Of a stretch of DNA of 64,000 nt, positions 33,363-45,131 are shown in pieces. Where the stretch lies: NCBI GenBank assembly GCA_032718475.1, contig JAUCBJ010004375.1, positions 51,675-115,674 on the forward strand, read 5' to 3'. Source of the stretch: Nemertoderma westbladi. Lineage: Eukaryota > Xenacoelomorpha > Nemertodermatida > Nemertodermatidae. The stretch's first letter is position 1. Each line of letters begins with the position of its first letter. The translations under genes were made by a program, and so were the position numbers. The notes under the pieces are model-generated. The model saw only the letters and a list, made by a program, of their open reading frames with translations. It had not been told where the DNA came from and did not search any database.

Positions 33363-34920
33363 TAATAAGTATAATAGTACTGCAGTTTATTAGGTAATGA
33401 ATAATTCTCTAATGTGGTTGTGATATTTTTAATGTTTTGTTTTGGTCAGTGTAGTGTATTTCGGAAAAACGCCATTTGCAATTCGGGGTAAATAAATTGT
33501 AAAACTTCTCACAAGCGCAATATATGAGATATACTAACACCCATTATATTTTAATCCTTCTTATTAACTGAATAACTTCCTTCCCAAACCCCTTTTGCAT
33601 TAGTCACTTCTGTTACAGGCACTAAAGCTCCCCCTGGGTGTTATGCAGTACCGCTATCACGTCACTTCTGGTGTATACAAGATTTCTACCATCATAAACC
33701 AAAGCCATTAGGGACACTACTGTCACCGTTATAGTCCGGCGGATAATGCATTATACCTTGCTTGAAAATATATAGTAAAATGCTTTAACTGATTCGGGTC
33801 ACATGTAATATTGTTGTCATCAATAATATGACTGATGCCCAAATGGCAGCTTTGAGGATTTTCCTAAAAGTTACCAAATTCTACACCGGGTCATGACTTT
33901 ATATGCATAAATGCAATACGATTTCGACCCCCCGGGGTTGTGTTCCAGAACGTTTTTATTAACTATTATTACAATGGGAACAGCCCCGGTTTCAAGTTTA
34001 TTACATTTAAATTAATTTTAAAAATTAATCCATTAACATACCACAGTATTTAAAAAACCATTCAACAATTGCAATGGGTGTATTAAATTCAACTTCCAAC
34101 CAAATACATTAAATCCAACAACCAACTACACTTCACATAATTGCCTCTATCAAAAATAAGTGCGTTGTGACTGATATGAAAATTATCATAAAAGTGCGCC
34201 ATAAGATGGGGATTACGGTAGTCTGAAGTTTAATTGGAATGGAAACATGTTGTACATTGTACATTGTTAATTTTCTACAGCAAATAATTTTACTAAAATT
34301 GTTTTGACGGTCCCTGTGGACAATTTTTTATAATTGCTAATTACACAAAATCATAAATGGTGCAAACTGGCTATCAGTGAGATTATTAATCACAATATAA
34401 TTTGCTACCCACCCAAAGAGTTAATTTCCTCCTAGTCACCGTAAATTATTTACTACCGGTATATAGTATCAATGGAAAAACAACATTTATCTGCCGGACT
34501 ATTAGTTCACTTTCACCATTACTGGTAATTATCACTGGTGTCATTGGCGCTAATAAGCTTCGTATTCCTTTGTGTTTGATTCCCCAAGTGGATAGTAATC
34601 AATATACATCGATGTCTCCTGTGGATAAATTATTTCTTGAAATGTTTGTTATCTTCCTTTTATTACTCCAACGTTGCATATTAGTCGTAATATAATATTT
34701 TTTTGACAGTAAATTAATATTAATTATGTAACTAATTAAACTTTAATGTGTGGTTTAATATTTCCAGGAAGAAATTATATTTGGGAATAATTTATTTACT
34801 TACAAAATATTAAGATTGTACTACGGTGCTGAAATGGTACGATTAGAAATTAATTGTCATTTGAAGACTACATAATCCTTCAGTTTACACTAGAATAATA
34901 TACTCTTAGCGTCTTTAATA
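33363..34920. other. AT-rich non-coding stretch
   Basis: No gene is supported. A short frame at 34402-34695 starts without ATG context and has no motif. CCCCCCGGGGTT at about 33930 is a small palindrome. Confidence 0.4.
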
Positions 34921-35704
34921 TACCGGGTGTTCCATAATGATTGCCCCCCCCCCCCCCCCCCCCCGGCCAGCCAAAACTGCCAGACATGTACTTTAGTGTA
35001 ATATATCACTCGAAAGATAATTTAATTATGAGCTTGCATGCAAAAGTTTAGGGTCCAATACGAAAGTATAAAAATTTTATAGGCAATTCTTTAAACCCAT
35101 CTTACTTTCCAATATTTGTGATTTAATCACAAATAAAAAAAAATATATAATTTATCCAGCGTTAGTCATCAGATTTGCAACCCTGTTTAAACAGTAATTA
35201 CTGCCTGATTAGCTGTATTGAAATATATTACAGTATTCAGTTACCGGTATTAGTGTTTCTTTGGTAATTTTACTGAATTAGCCCTAACAGAAGTAATTAA
35301 AATGACAAGTTCCAGTGCAATCTTCGATGACTCTGAAGAAAAACGTAAGGTTGACAGGATCAGAGATGTTACTTTTAGAGAGGCTCGTGATTCTGTGCAT
35401 AATCAAACTGAACTCAAACCAAAACGGCCCTTTTAAGGGCCAACATCCTTTGCCACTATCGAGGAGCCCCCCGTGCTGCAAAGGGTTTTAATTGTGATTA
35501 AATCAAAAATAACGAAAAATAAGATAGGTTAAAGAATAGCCTATAAAATTTTTATACTCTTGTATTGGACCCTAAACTTTTGCATGTAAGCTCATAATTA
35601 AATTATCTTTCGAATGATATATTACACTAAGGTACATGTCTGGAAGTTTTGGCTGGCCAGAGGGGGGGAGGGGGGGGGGGGGGATCATTATGGAACACCT
35701 GGTA
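34921..35704. mobile_element. Foldback DNA element with TA target site (mariner-like MITE)
   Basis: The ends are CCGGGTGTTCCATAATGAT and its inverse (CCAGGTGTTCC... read from the right), flanked by TA. The two arms (about 34921-35137 and 35484-35704) are inverted copies over about 215 bp with few mismatches. Both contain a homopolymer at the same place: C21 at 34944-34964 and G7-A-G14 at 35662-35683. The TA duplication suggests a Tc1/mariner-type origin. The 346-bp centre holds a 44-codon + strand frame (ATG 35302, MTSSSAIFDDSEEKRKVDR) of unknown meaning. Confidence 0.8.
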
Positions 35705-37456
35705 CTATACAGTATATATACTATTTCCCTTCGAGACCTAGAGTTTCTAGTCTGCTCTAAGTACTACATATATCCTCCCAAATAAAATGATTCTCCATCT
35801 TCCTCTCTGATTGTTCTCTCTGGTCAGTCGTATAAGTCATTTATCTCGGCTTCATTGATACAATGCTGTACACAATGTAAACTCTCCCTCATCAATGCTG
35901 CGACAAAATCTGTAGTTAGTGAAAGTAGTTAACCGAAGTTGTAGTTAGTAAAATTCATGTCATGATTCCACATGAACTTTTCCTGTCTCTCAGAGAAATA
36001 GTAATATCCAACACGGATTCCTCATTGACTATTCCTGTGTCCCTTTCCCTCTTGAAGGTAGCAGCCCCATTCCCTTGAACTCCTATCATGATATTATTTT
36101 CCATCCGTATGGCCCAGAAACCCTCATTACAGATATATGTTAAGTTGTAGACACCCTGAAAATAGAAGACTCCAGTCTACACAATAGATGCACTCCTTTA
36201 TTCGCATTTCATATAATGTGTACTTGCATCATAACTTACTCTTGGGTTCCTATATCTTTGTTCCATTCTATATTTTCTGAGGAATCATCTGTTGTTTTTT
36301 CTTTCATTGTCTATTTGTCTACTTTGCAATGCTTCAGTCACAAACTTGGCTTGTTTTCATTGTGTTTTATTCGCCTTTGTTTCATCTTATTTCTGCTCCC
36401 AAATGCGCTCCCTCCATCTCAGACCTATCTTAGATCGCAAAATGTTTCTTTAACCCTTAATATCCTTCTACTTGTATCCATCTGCTCCTTTTAATATGAT
36501 GCTACCTCTTACATGTCAGTGTGTGTCTGTAAAATAACTAGCCGTGATGCAAATAGCCTTACCTCAAACCTCTACAACATCTTGTAGGATCCATTCATGA
36601 TATCAGTATCGATATCAGTATTTGCATTTTGAATATGCTTACATATTCATAACTGTAGTTTAACCGTTATTACAACACTCTTAGGACTTAGTGATCTACT
36701 CCTCAAAATTATTTCCTGTTCTGAGGTATAATAGCTAGATCCAAACACAATGATGACGAAAGTATTATCAGTATTGATAATAGTATTATCCTGAAGTTGC
36801 ATTGTCCAATATTAATATGCCTATTGCATGAATCTGTATTTTATGCATGATTTTATAATTACATAATTACAGTAATATAGCTTATACGTTTACTGTGCTA
36901 CCAGTACTCTTCTATGTATGTATCAGTGTCTCTTGCTTTTCTGCAATAAGGCTTTTACTTTACTTAACTGCTTACATTGTATTTCGATATGGCTTATCTC
37001 GTTATCAGTTGTTTATAAAGTATGTTGCATTTCGCAGGGACTATCTGTTTATATTATATTGTATTGTTAGTGAGATAGGATAGTTGAATACATTAAATTA
37101 TAAGCGAAACAATTACTATAAATAAAATAAAGCCACGAGGATCAGAACACTGTAAAGTACTTTGCAACAAGTATGTATGTAGTTTTGTATGTAGTTCCAT
37201 AATTTTAACATTACGAAATGATTGTACATAGACATTATAAGTGATAGAAACTGCACAAATTATATTAGTTGCTGTATAAATAATTGTAAAAATGACATAA
37301 ATTATGTTATAAATATGTTAGCTTATATTTATCGCGGCGTTTGGAGCCATGTTAAAATAATATAGCTAGGCCCTACTGGTTATTAATAGATATACCCCGC
37401 CTACCGGTAGGTAATGCAGTAGGCCTATCTGGCTGTCAGGCAAATTTCCACCTATG
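35705..37456. other. AT-rich non-coding stretch
   Basis: The frames at 36216-36494 and 36895-37083 are hydrophobic, Phe/Leu-rich products of T-rich DNA with no motif. No gene is supported. Confidence 0.4.
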
Positions 37457-37537
37457 GTTTACGTGGTAACCATGACGGAGTTAAGTTATGTCCACTAGGG
37501 GGACATTACTTAACGCCGTCATGGTTACCACGTAAAC
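37457..37537. repeat. Near-perfect 37-bp hairpin with 7-nt loop
   Basis: Left arm 37457-37493 (starts GTTTACGTGGTAACCATGAC) and right arm 37501-37537 (ends TTACCACGTAAAC) pair at 35 of 37 positions around the loop ACTAGGG. Confidence 0.85.
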
Positions 37538-38580
37538 AATAACACCAAATGCAATCCTAAATGTACAGGCCAATACAATGCTGTAATGTCCTCTATAGTT
37601 GTAAAGTGCTAAATAACAACTCGCTGTTAATACCAACGGCGTTGAGTAATGTTAAAATTTTGGAATAAAGTATATTTCTTTATTGAAGTTGAAGTTCTTG
37701 CCCATTGTATCATAAAACATTGGATCAATTTATATAAATTAAATGTTTCCACACCTATTATTGACAGTTTATCGCCAATAGGGTATTCATTAGAAACAAG
37801 AGATTGTTGACTCTCAAATTAGTAATACATTTCGCAACTCAATTTGTTGTGACAGGGGTTTGCTTTAGATACTTGACAGAATATTTTAGTGAACGTCAAA
37901 CTTTATCATCTTGTATTGAATATTCTAACTTTATTTACTTTGGTATTTCCTTATTCTGCTTACTGCTAACATTTACCTCAACACAATTGGCTTATATAAT
38001 AGATTTTTTCCAATTTCAATCTGTATGAAACCTTAATACTAAATCATTTTCCGAAGTAATTACTAAGTAAATCTCTCAGTATGATTTCTACTGGTGGCGT
38101 AATATCGTTTTCCTGTTTTACATGATTACATGAAGCACTTAGGCGGTCTGCGAAACTACATGTCATGATGGGTGTTTCTGAAAGGCTTTAGCCATCTTTC
38201 CTCTTGGGATTCATTTGTAGAATAGATTACTTCGCAACTAAAATTAACAAAATGGAATGCTCATCTGATACTCAGATTAATTAGTTGATTTGGAGGCGGG
38301 AAAACGCAAGACATCTGGGTAGACTGCCCTACTGTCCGTTTGTGTTATTCTATTTAGTATTTTTTTGCCTTCAGTTAGTATTTAGATATTAGGTTGCATT
38401 TTAGTTTAGTTTAGTTTTTGTTCTTTATGCATTATGTGTTCTGTTCTGTCTTTGTTGTTCTGTGTTCTGTCTTATGTGTACTGTTTAGTACTCGAAACGT
38501 TTGCTTATTAATAATTAAATTCAGGATATTCGCGCTTGTTATTCTTTTACTCAGATTAATGTTTAGGTTCTTATGTTTAG
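37538..38580. other. AT-rich non-coding stretch
   Basis: No gene with support. From 38418 an open T-rich frame runs into the LINE fragment at 38581; the part before the junction is probably chance. Confidence 0.4.
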
Positions 38581-38944
38581 CTCATTGTGTCAAGTTCAAT
38601 GTACACATCTCCAACCAGACACTATATAACATTGGAGGTGTCTCATTGGTTCCCCCAAGCTTGACACTAGAACAAAATCGCCTCCGCTTTGCAGGACATT
38701 GCTTTCGCCGTGAGGACCAGCCAGTGCATAATCTTGTACTTTGGCAGCCTCATGGAGTGAATAAGCATGGTGGACAGCCCATGACTTTCTTGAGACGCAT
38801 CTTAAAGGACACTGGCCTTGAAGATGCGGATGATCTAGCAAATGTCATGGGTGATAGGTAGTTGTGGCGGTGCAATTTTGTCGATAAGCCGGCACAGCAT
38901 TCTTAACAATGTAGCTGCAATGCAGCATGCCGATCCTAGTAGTA
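38581..38944 (+). pseudogene. LINE 3' fragment, strongly 5'-truncated
   Basis: Starts abruptly at the codons for HCVKFNVHISNQTLYNIGG and matches copy 1 from about 17640 to its end at a few percent divergence, including the tail GATCCTAGTAGTAGTAGTAG. The stop arises early (TAG at about 38858, where copy 1 has GAG). It looks like a dead-on-arrival insertion by target-primed reverse transcription. Confidence 0.85.
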
Positions 38945-39502
38945 GTAGTAGGTCCTCTGCAGACAATATTATCCTGTGTATCGTGGTGGTGGTTTCAGTC
39001 AATTGTATGCAATTTGTTTGAATTACATTTTTATGGCTTTACACAGTTACTTTCACTATTATACGATAGGCTATTATACGATACTTAGCTGTTGTTTGAC
39101 AACCGGTTACGGCTCGACCTGATTCTGATTATCAGTTCCAGGCTAATAATATAATATATAATAAAATGAGACAGGGGGGGGGGGGGGGGGGGGGGGAACT
39201 CGACGCAAAACCCGCCTTGGCGAATTAATATCCCGCCTCAATGATAAATTCTCAATTTAGGGAAAGGAGCAGGTTACAGTGGCACGTTATTTTAACCAAA
39301 ACAATAAACTAAACACAATAGAACAGGTGACAGTTATTTTTTGAGAGAAATCAACTGTTATTTGCGTCCAATTTCCCCTGGAGAGGGATGAATTTTTATT
39401 GCATCCAGTCCCCCCCCCCCCCCGCCCCCCCTATCTGAATAAAATATATTAGTAAAACAAATAAAATTTTTGAATAAAATATATTATATAATTATATATG
39501 AC

Positions 39503-39563
39503 CATGGAATGCTAAATATACATTGTGTATGATTGTGTACACATGTATATTTAGTATTCCATG
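39503..39563. repeat. Hairpin with 20-bp arms
   Basis: CATGGAATGCTAAATATACA (39503-39522) pairs with 39544-39563 at 19 of 20 positions around a 21-nt loop. Confidence 0.75.
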
Positions 39564-40645
39564 ATATGACTGTATGTTGAGAGGTGACTGAGACGTATCC
39601 ACCCTAACTTAAATAAAATACTAATATATTTTCCTTTTTTTAGAAAAAATATGATGCAAAGTAAGTGAATGAAACCTTAGTAAAACAGATATAATTAGTA
39701 TATGGAGTCTGAGATAAGTACATCATTTTGACACTGTGATTTAATCGCATTATCCTTATTCTAATTACTATTTTAGTTTGAATTTCACCCCATTCACAGA
39801 GAATTCGAAGGGATTTTGATTAAATATCTAATAATGAATCCATGCCTCAGGTTTCAATGTTTTAATGGCCTGTTTTTTGTAATACAAATGTGAAAATCTG
39901 GTAGTGTGGTCGATCACACTGCCTGGGCGCCCTGTTAGTCGCACCAGGGAGGGGAGATATAATGGCCCTTACATGCCAAAACTGAGAAAAACGCAAAAAT
40001 ACATCCAACTCCTGTCATTTGGTTCATGATTGGCGGAATCCTGTGAAGTTATATCAATTAGTCGAAAAAATCCAAGTAAATATGGTTGGGTTTGGGGATG
40101 TATAACACTATTGAGTTGGGTTTGGGGATGTATAACACTATTGAAAGACATTTATAAGAGACGGTATTTGTAACTTGAAAAATAAAATTCGGTTTTGGTA
40201 ACAGAATCTATTTAGAATAGAACTTCATAAGTGATACAATTCTTATGATCGGAAAGATTGGCCTTGTCTTCCTGCAAAAAAAGTATAACTTTTCAGCATT
40301 ATGACTCAAGTGTAATTTTGTACCGAGATAAACAGTGGGTTTTCAGTACTAAATAAATGAAAAGGCCATTTTAATATGATGATATGGGAATATTAATACA
40401 GAAAGTATTAATAATACAAACAAATATAAACCACACAGTGTACGTACAATCCCAATCTGGACAATTTCATGTTTTCTTCATGGGTACGGGATGTGTCTGT
40501 GTATATGTATAATATGTATAATAATAATGATTATTACCAATATTACATTTTAACGAACTCCTATTTTATTATTTCATATTGATCCAATTTGCAATTTAAT
40601 AAGCAAAGATAATTATTAAACGAAGCATTTACATGTGAAGTGAAA

Positions 40646-40692
40646 TATTGGGCAAGTGAAGTATTGGGCAAGTGAAGTATTGGGCAAGTGAC
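40646..40692. repeat. Three tandem TATTGGGCAAGTGA motifs
   Basis: Three copies at 17-bp spacing (GTATTGGGCAAGTGAA). The same word is clustered at 29830-29990, some 11 kb away. Confidence 0.8.
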
Positions 40693-41823
40693 AGTTAACC
40701 ATGACGATTATTGACTATTGAATTTTATATTGTTTCTCCCCATTCACCATCTCTGGACGCAAACTGAGGCGATATATTTTCTCAACCAACATTGTTGCAA
40801 TACTTGTTTGTATGCATGTATGTGTAGAAATAAACCTCGCCTAATATATTTAAAGAAAGTTTCTCATATAACTTCAAACTTGAAACAGACACTTCAACTA
40901 ATGCGTTAGTTGATCCTGAAATTAGAATTTCTCACTGAGTTTGTTTTACAGGCTGTTTTAAATCCTGCCCTTAAAGTAAATTACTTACATTTTCATTGTT
41001 AGGCCTACATTTTCATAACTTATCTTCTTGCAAGTTTCCAGTGAATTAAATAAATTATTCTGGATCTGGATAGATACCATTCTGTTAGTAGACCAAACTT
41101 TAGAAGGGTTGTTTTTTATAAAATAAATCTAAGGTTTTAAAACTTTTGTTGAATAATTTGTTATGTTTCGGGGACCTTCATTCATTAATCAACACATTAT
41201 ATTGCAAAAAATTAGAGATACTCGCGTGCAGTCATACTCGTCTGAAAGACGTTGATGCATTTAGAAATTTAAACAACAAGCAGATGCAACGGAATATAAA
41301 ATAGAGCGATTAACGGATTAAAACCAACCAAATGATTTACAGAAACGCAGTGGGAGTACATAATACAGTTGTATGTATCCCGCTTGGGATTATTTCGTTC
41401 AATTGGATAAAATCGTCTGTTGTTAATCCACCCCCCCCCCCCCCCCCCTCACCTACCTATTCCCCACAATCCATCTAAGATTTGCTGAAATCGAAGATAG
41501 GAGTTTGTGACGGCTGAATATTACTCGTAATATAATCTTTCAATATTATTAATCACTTAAAAGTCTTAAAGGGATTGATTAATGTCACAGTGGAGATTGG
41601 AGGGAGACAGTGTGGCGCAGCTGCAGTGATGGGTGATAATTATTTACTTAGTAATTTAGAAAAAATATTATAGCCTTTATACCAAATGGATGGCATATTA
41701 AGCCTTGTTTATACATTTTCTCTCTTCGGTTAAATTTAGTATCTATCAACACCGTTTTTGTGTCAGTTATTATATTTTACATTTCTTTATAGTAATTAAT
41801 TAATTAATATGTTATTATTTCAG

Positions 41824-41850
41824 GATTATCGGAAATGATACAGAAGAAGG
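41824..41850 (+). CDS. Probable 27-nt microexon of the Cys-loop receptor
   Basis: Preceded by a T-rich tract and TTTCAG, followed by GTAAGT. Read with phase carried over one base (G/ATT ATC GGA AAT GAT ACA GAA GAA GG), it ends with two bases that complete GGA with the first base of the exon at 45052, giving IIGNDTEEG-SYLHED in frame. It contains an N-glycosylation sequon (NDT), usual for the extracellular N-terminus of these receptors. The other two frames do not fit. Because it is so short, the call rests on splice sites and phase only. Confidence 0.5.
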
Positions 41851-42021
41851 GTAAGTACGTTTTTGCTATATTTGGTAATGCAGAGTTAGTTGCCTAGATA
41901 ACTGGAAGACACTATGTTAGTAGTCATCCATACATAGAGAATTGAATAGAAGAAATAAGAAATTGGATTGTTTCTTGTGGCAGTTTGGTTTTAGTACAAT
42001 GATTCTGGTTTGTTTTGGTTC

Positions 42022-42150
42022 GCGAACTTTGTTCCAATGACAGTATTTCAACTGCGCGCTTTGTTCGAATAGATTCCAACTTTGTTCTAAAAAATGCGAA
42101 CTTTGTTCCTATTGTATGGAAAAATGTGTTCCTAAAAATTGGGAACTTTG
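42022..42150. repeat. GCGAACTTTGTTCC motif cluster, left of the LINE insertion
   Basis: Exact copies at 42022-42035 and 42096-42109 with three or four degenerate ones between and after. The inverse motif GGAACAAAGTTCGC is at 44660-44673, on the other side of the LINE-derived block. Confidence 0.7.
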
Positions 42151-42433
42151 CTCAAATCAACAAAAATTTTATTTTAAAAATGAAATTTGACTTTCAACTA
42201 GCTGTGTAATATAAATATGGTATGCAATCTGTAAAACGCGACCGGATAAGGATAACAAATGTCTGGCTTAGGGTCCAATGTCTGAATAAGGGTTACCATT
42301 GCTTGGGGTCCAACAGATGGTTGACATTCGGTATTATACTAGACCATACGTCTCGCCTCGCAATGTAAACTAAGTGCTATAACACAAGAATAATGAAGTA
42401 AAAACTTAGTATATTCTTAATATGTTCCATTAA

Positions 42434-42735
42434 GACACCTCCAATGTTATATAGTGTCTGGTTGGATATGTGTGCATTGTACTTGACACAATGAACCCGG
42501 CGTAGCATTCTTGTGAATGTGCCATCCAGAGATTTGGTGTCCTCAGCAGTTAGGGCCCAGCATGGACTCCCATAGAGGATTACTGGAACTACTGCTGCTC
42601 TAAATAATCGGACCTTATGTTTCCGTTTAATTCTGTGTGACTTCCAAATCCTGGAAAGCCCATTTAATGCTGCCCATGCCTTTCCCTTACGTATTCGAAG
42701 GTCCTCACCTGACTTCCGGATCCATGAACCCAGGT
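42434..42735 (-). pseudogene. Antisense LINE fragment, RT C-terminal region
   Basis: The reverse complement corresponds to about 17398-17705 of copy 1 (GSWIRKSGEDLRIRKGKAWAA through ISNQTLYNIGG). It lies head-to-head with the + strand fragment that follows after a 43-bp AT-rich spacer. Its content overlaps what is also present in that fragment, so it is not the complementary 5' part expected from a single twin-primed insertion. Confidence 0.75.
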
Positions 42736-42778
42736 CATGATCCAAGGTTAATTTTTTAATTCTTAAATTCTTAAATAA

Positions 42779-44565
42779 ACTGGGCGGGAAAGCCAACCAA
42801 CCACCAAGGTTAGCGCCTCAATGGTTGGAAGGCCCACTTTGAAAAGCTCCTCAATAATGATGACTGATAACTTTATAGAATTTAAAGTGTCTCAGTCTGT
42901 ACTTCTAGATATTCCCATTGGTGATATCTCCTTTGCTGAAGTGAAGACTGCTGCAAAGAGCATTAAGACCAATCGTGCCAGTGGAGTAGATGGTGTTCCC
43001 CCTGAGGTCTTTAAAATACCTCAGTGTTTGTAGGTAGCTCATTTATCCCATCATAGTAGACATGTACCGAACAACAAGAGTCCCACAAGAAATGAAAACA
43101 AATAAGTTGGTGCCAGATCAGATGGTTCTTTTCGGGGAATCTCATTTATCTCGATTGCTGCAAAGCTATACAATATAATTAATTATATTAAATCGCATTG
43201 AGAGTCTGCTACGTGGAAATCAGAATGGGTTCCGTAAAGGTCGTGGGACCATGGAGCCCATTTTAGTACTTAGAAGGATAATTAAAGAGTTTTCAAAAAA
43301 GAAAGACAAGCATCTTTGCCGTTATCTTTGTTGACTTCTTCAAGGCCTTTGATTCAGACTCACGTATATTCAGTATACTTTTATTATATTGGATTCCTGA
43401 TCAAATTATTGCAGCAGCAATCAGATCAGTATAAATTATGGTTCGACGACATTTGTGTTTACTGTTGACGGTGACACAGAACCATTCTAAATGTTATGAT
43501 GGGGAGTCCTCCAGGGAGACATACTTGCAGCATTCTTATTCATAATTGTGGGTGACTATCTTCTATGCATATCCTTAGATCATGATATTGATGATTGGGT
43601 GATGGTAACTCCACGTACTTGCTCCAGAAGTCGAGGAAATCCTGCTAAGTACCTAACTGATCTAGACTTTTCTCCAAACTTTTATTACATTCACTTTTCA
43701 CAACTGCTCCTCAGCTGAATAGTACAGGATGCTTCTAGTGTTGGTCTTTTTGATAACTCCAAAAAAACCAACATTTTGACAGTTAACTTTGCAAGTCCTC
43801 AGCAAATCTCTGATCGGATGAGCATGAGTTCAAAGGATGGTATGCTTGAGCATGTGGACGACTTCTGTTAACTGGGATCATTGATCCGGAAGTCAGATGA
43901 GGACCTTCGAATACGTAATGGAAAGGCTTGGGCAGCATTGAATAGGCTTTCCAGGATTTGGAAGTCACACAGAATTCATCGGAAACTTAGGGTCCAATTA
44001 TTTAGGGCAGCAGTAGTTCCAGTACTCGCCTATGGGAGTCCATGCTGGGCTCTAACTGCTGAGGACACCAAATCTCTGGATGGCACATTCACAAGAATGC
44101 TACGCCGGGTTCACTGTGTCAAGTACAATGCACACATCTCAAACCAGACACTATATAACATTGGAGATGTAAGCTTGGTTCCTCCAAGCTTGACACTAGA
44201 ACAACGCCGGCTCCGCTTTGCAGAACATTGTTTTCGCCGTGAGGACCAGCCACGCCTAATTTTAATTGTAATTGGCAGCCGCATGGAGAAAATAAGCACG
44301 GTGGACAGAACATGACTTACGTGAGAAGCCTCCTAATGGACACTGGTCTTGAAGATGCGGATAATCTCGCGAAAGTCAGGGGGTTAGGGAGTTGTGGTGG
44401 TGCAACTTTGTTGATAAGCCGGCATAGCATTCTTAATGCAAGCTGCATTGGGCTTGCAAATTGTGGATTGCATGGGGGTGACAAAATGGTTTTGTTAAGC
44501 CGGCATATCATCTCAATGTGCAGTTTCAATGCAGCATGCCGATTATAGTAGTAGTAGTAGTATAA
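42779..44565 (+). pseudogene. Degenerate LINE copy in the receptor intron
   Basis: Aligns with copy 1 from about 16253 to its 3' end and TAGTAGTAG tail, with many substitutions, small insertions, deletions and frameshifts. A 20-odd-bp deletion near its start removes the AESPAD codons. Pieces of the RT are still readable (ISFAEVKTAAKSIKTNRAS; AYGSPCWALTAEDTKSLD). The age is clearly greater than that of the 14 kb and 62 kb copies. Confidence 0.85.
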
Positions 44566-44659
44566 TATAAATATCCTGATTAAATTTCTTTTGTTTTTAT
44601 TGTCGCATCCAATTAATAGAAAGGTGGGTGTGGTCATTGTAATAATGTTCGCAACTATT

Positions 44660-44673
44660 GGAACAAAGTTCGC
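44660..44673. repeat. Inverse GGAACAAAGTTCGC motif, right of the LINE block
   Basis: Reverse complement of the 42022 and 42096 motifs; another partial copy (AACAAAGTTC) follows at about 44689. Confidence 0.65.
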
Positions 44674-45051
44674 AAAGGTAGATTTCTAAACAAAGTTCTA
44701 TACACGCTTTCTTTTATAGTTGGATTGGAAAAGTATGACGTCCTCAATATTGCTGTGAAATTAATGTATGTTATGTAAAGTCAGTTTTATTTATTAATGA
44801 TGGATTAACGTAATCAAAAGCCTAAGTGAGATCATATAATTAAAATACCCCTGCAATTAATGACAAAGCTAAGAGGGTTAAGTAAGCTGGTAGTTTATAG
44901 TGAATTGATATGTTTTGTTACTCACTGATTAGAGCAAAATAAAGCTGAACGTACATGTGTACATAATATCTTAATAAATAAATATGGCCAAAAATAGTTG
45001 CTTGAATATATCGGCACATTTATTCATGTTTCTTATAATATTATATTACAG

Positions 45052-45131
45052 ATCATATTTGCACGAGGACTCCCTTGTTATACGGGATTTAATAAAACTA
45101 TTTGATAATAATATTCGACCAGCACATAAAG
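45052..45131 (+). CDS. Cys-loop receptor exon, N-terminal helix region
   Basis: 80 nt between TATTACAG and GTTAGT. Translation (one base completes the previous codon): SYLHEDSLVIRDLIKLFDNN then IRPAHK. This matches the start of the mature extracellular domain of GABA-A/glycine-type receptors, where an N-terminal helix is followed by (Y/D)xxxRP. The final G joins AA of the next exon to give Glu, so phases agree. The intron that follows is 8.8 kb long and contains a complete DNA transposon. Confidence 0.75.

Larger units (their letters stand above)
38945..41823. other. Non-coding stretch with homopolymers and small repeats
   Basis: Contains G23 at 39174-39196 and C14 at 39410-39423. A single inverted relative of the 68-bp repeat from 46.8 kb lies at about 39240-39310 (GGGAAAGGAGCAGGTTACAG). 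There is a 30-bp tandem duplication at 40084-40147 and C18 at 41431-41448. The receptor's upstream exons may lie here but I could not identify one. Confidence 0.45.

Noticed and set aside
34944-34964. Poly-C run as an assembly gap artefact
   Set aside because: It has a matching G run at the mirrored position of the same foldback element, so it is biological at least there; the other runs remain open to that doubt.
36216-36494. Hydrophobic 92-codon frame resembling a membrane protein
   Set aside because: T-rich DNA gives Phe/Leu/Ser-rich frames by chance; no start context, homology or splice support.
42434-44565. Twin-priming (5' inversion) of one LINE insertion
   Set aside because: The inverted piece duplicates a region also present in the direct piece, whereas twin priming yields complementary segments.
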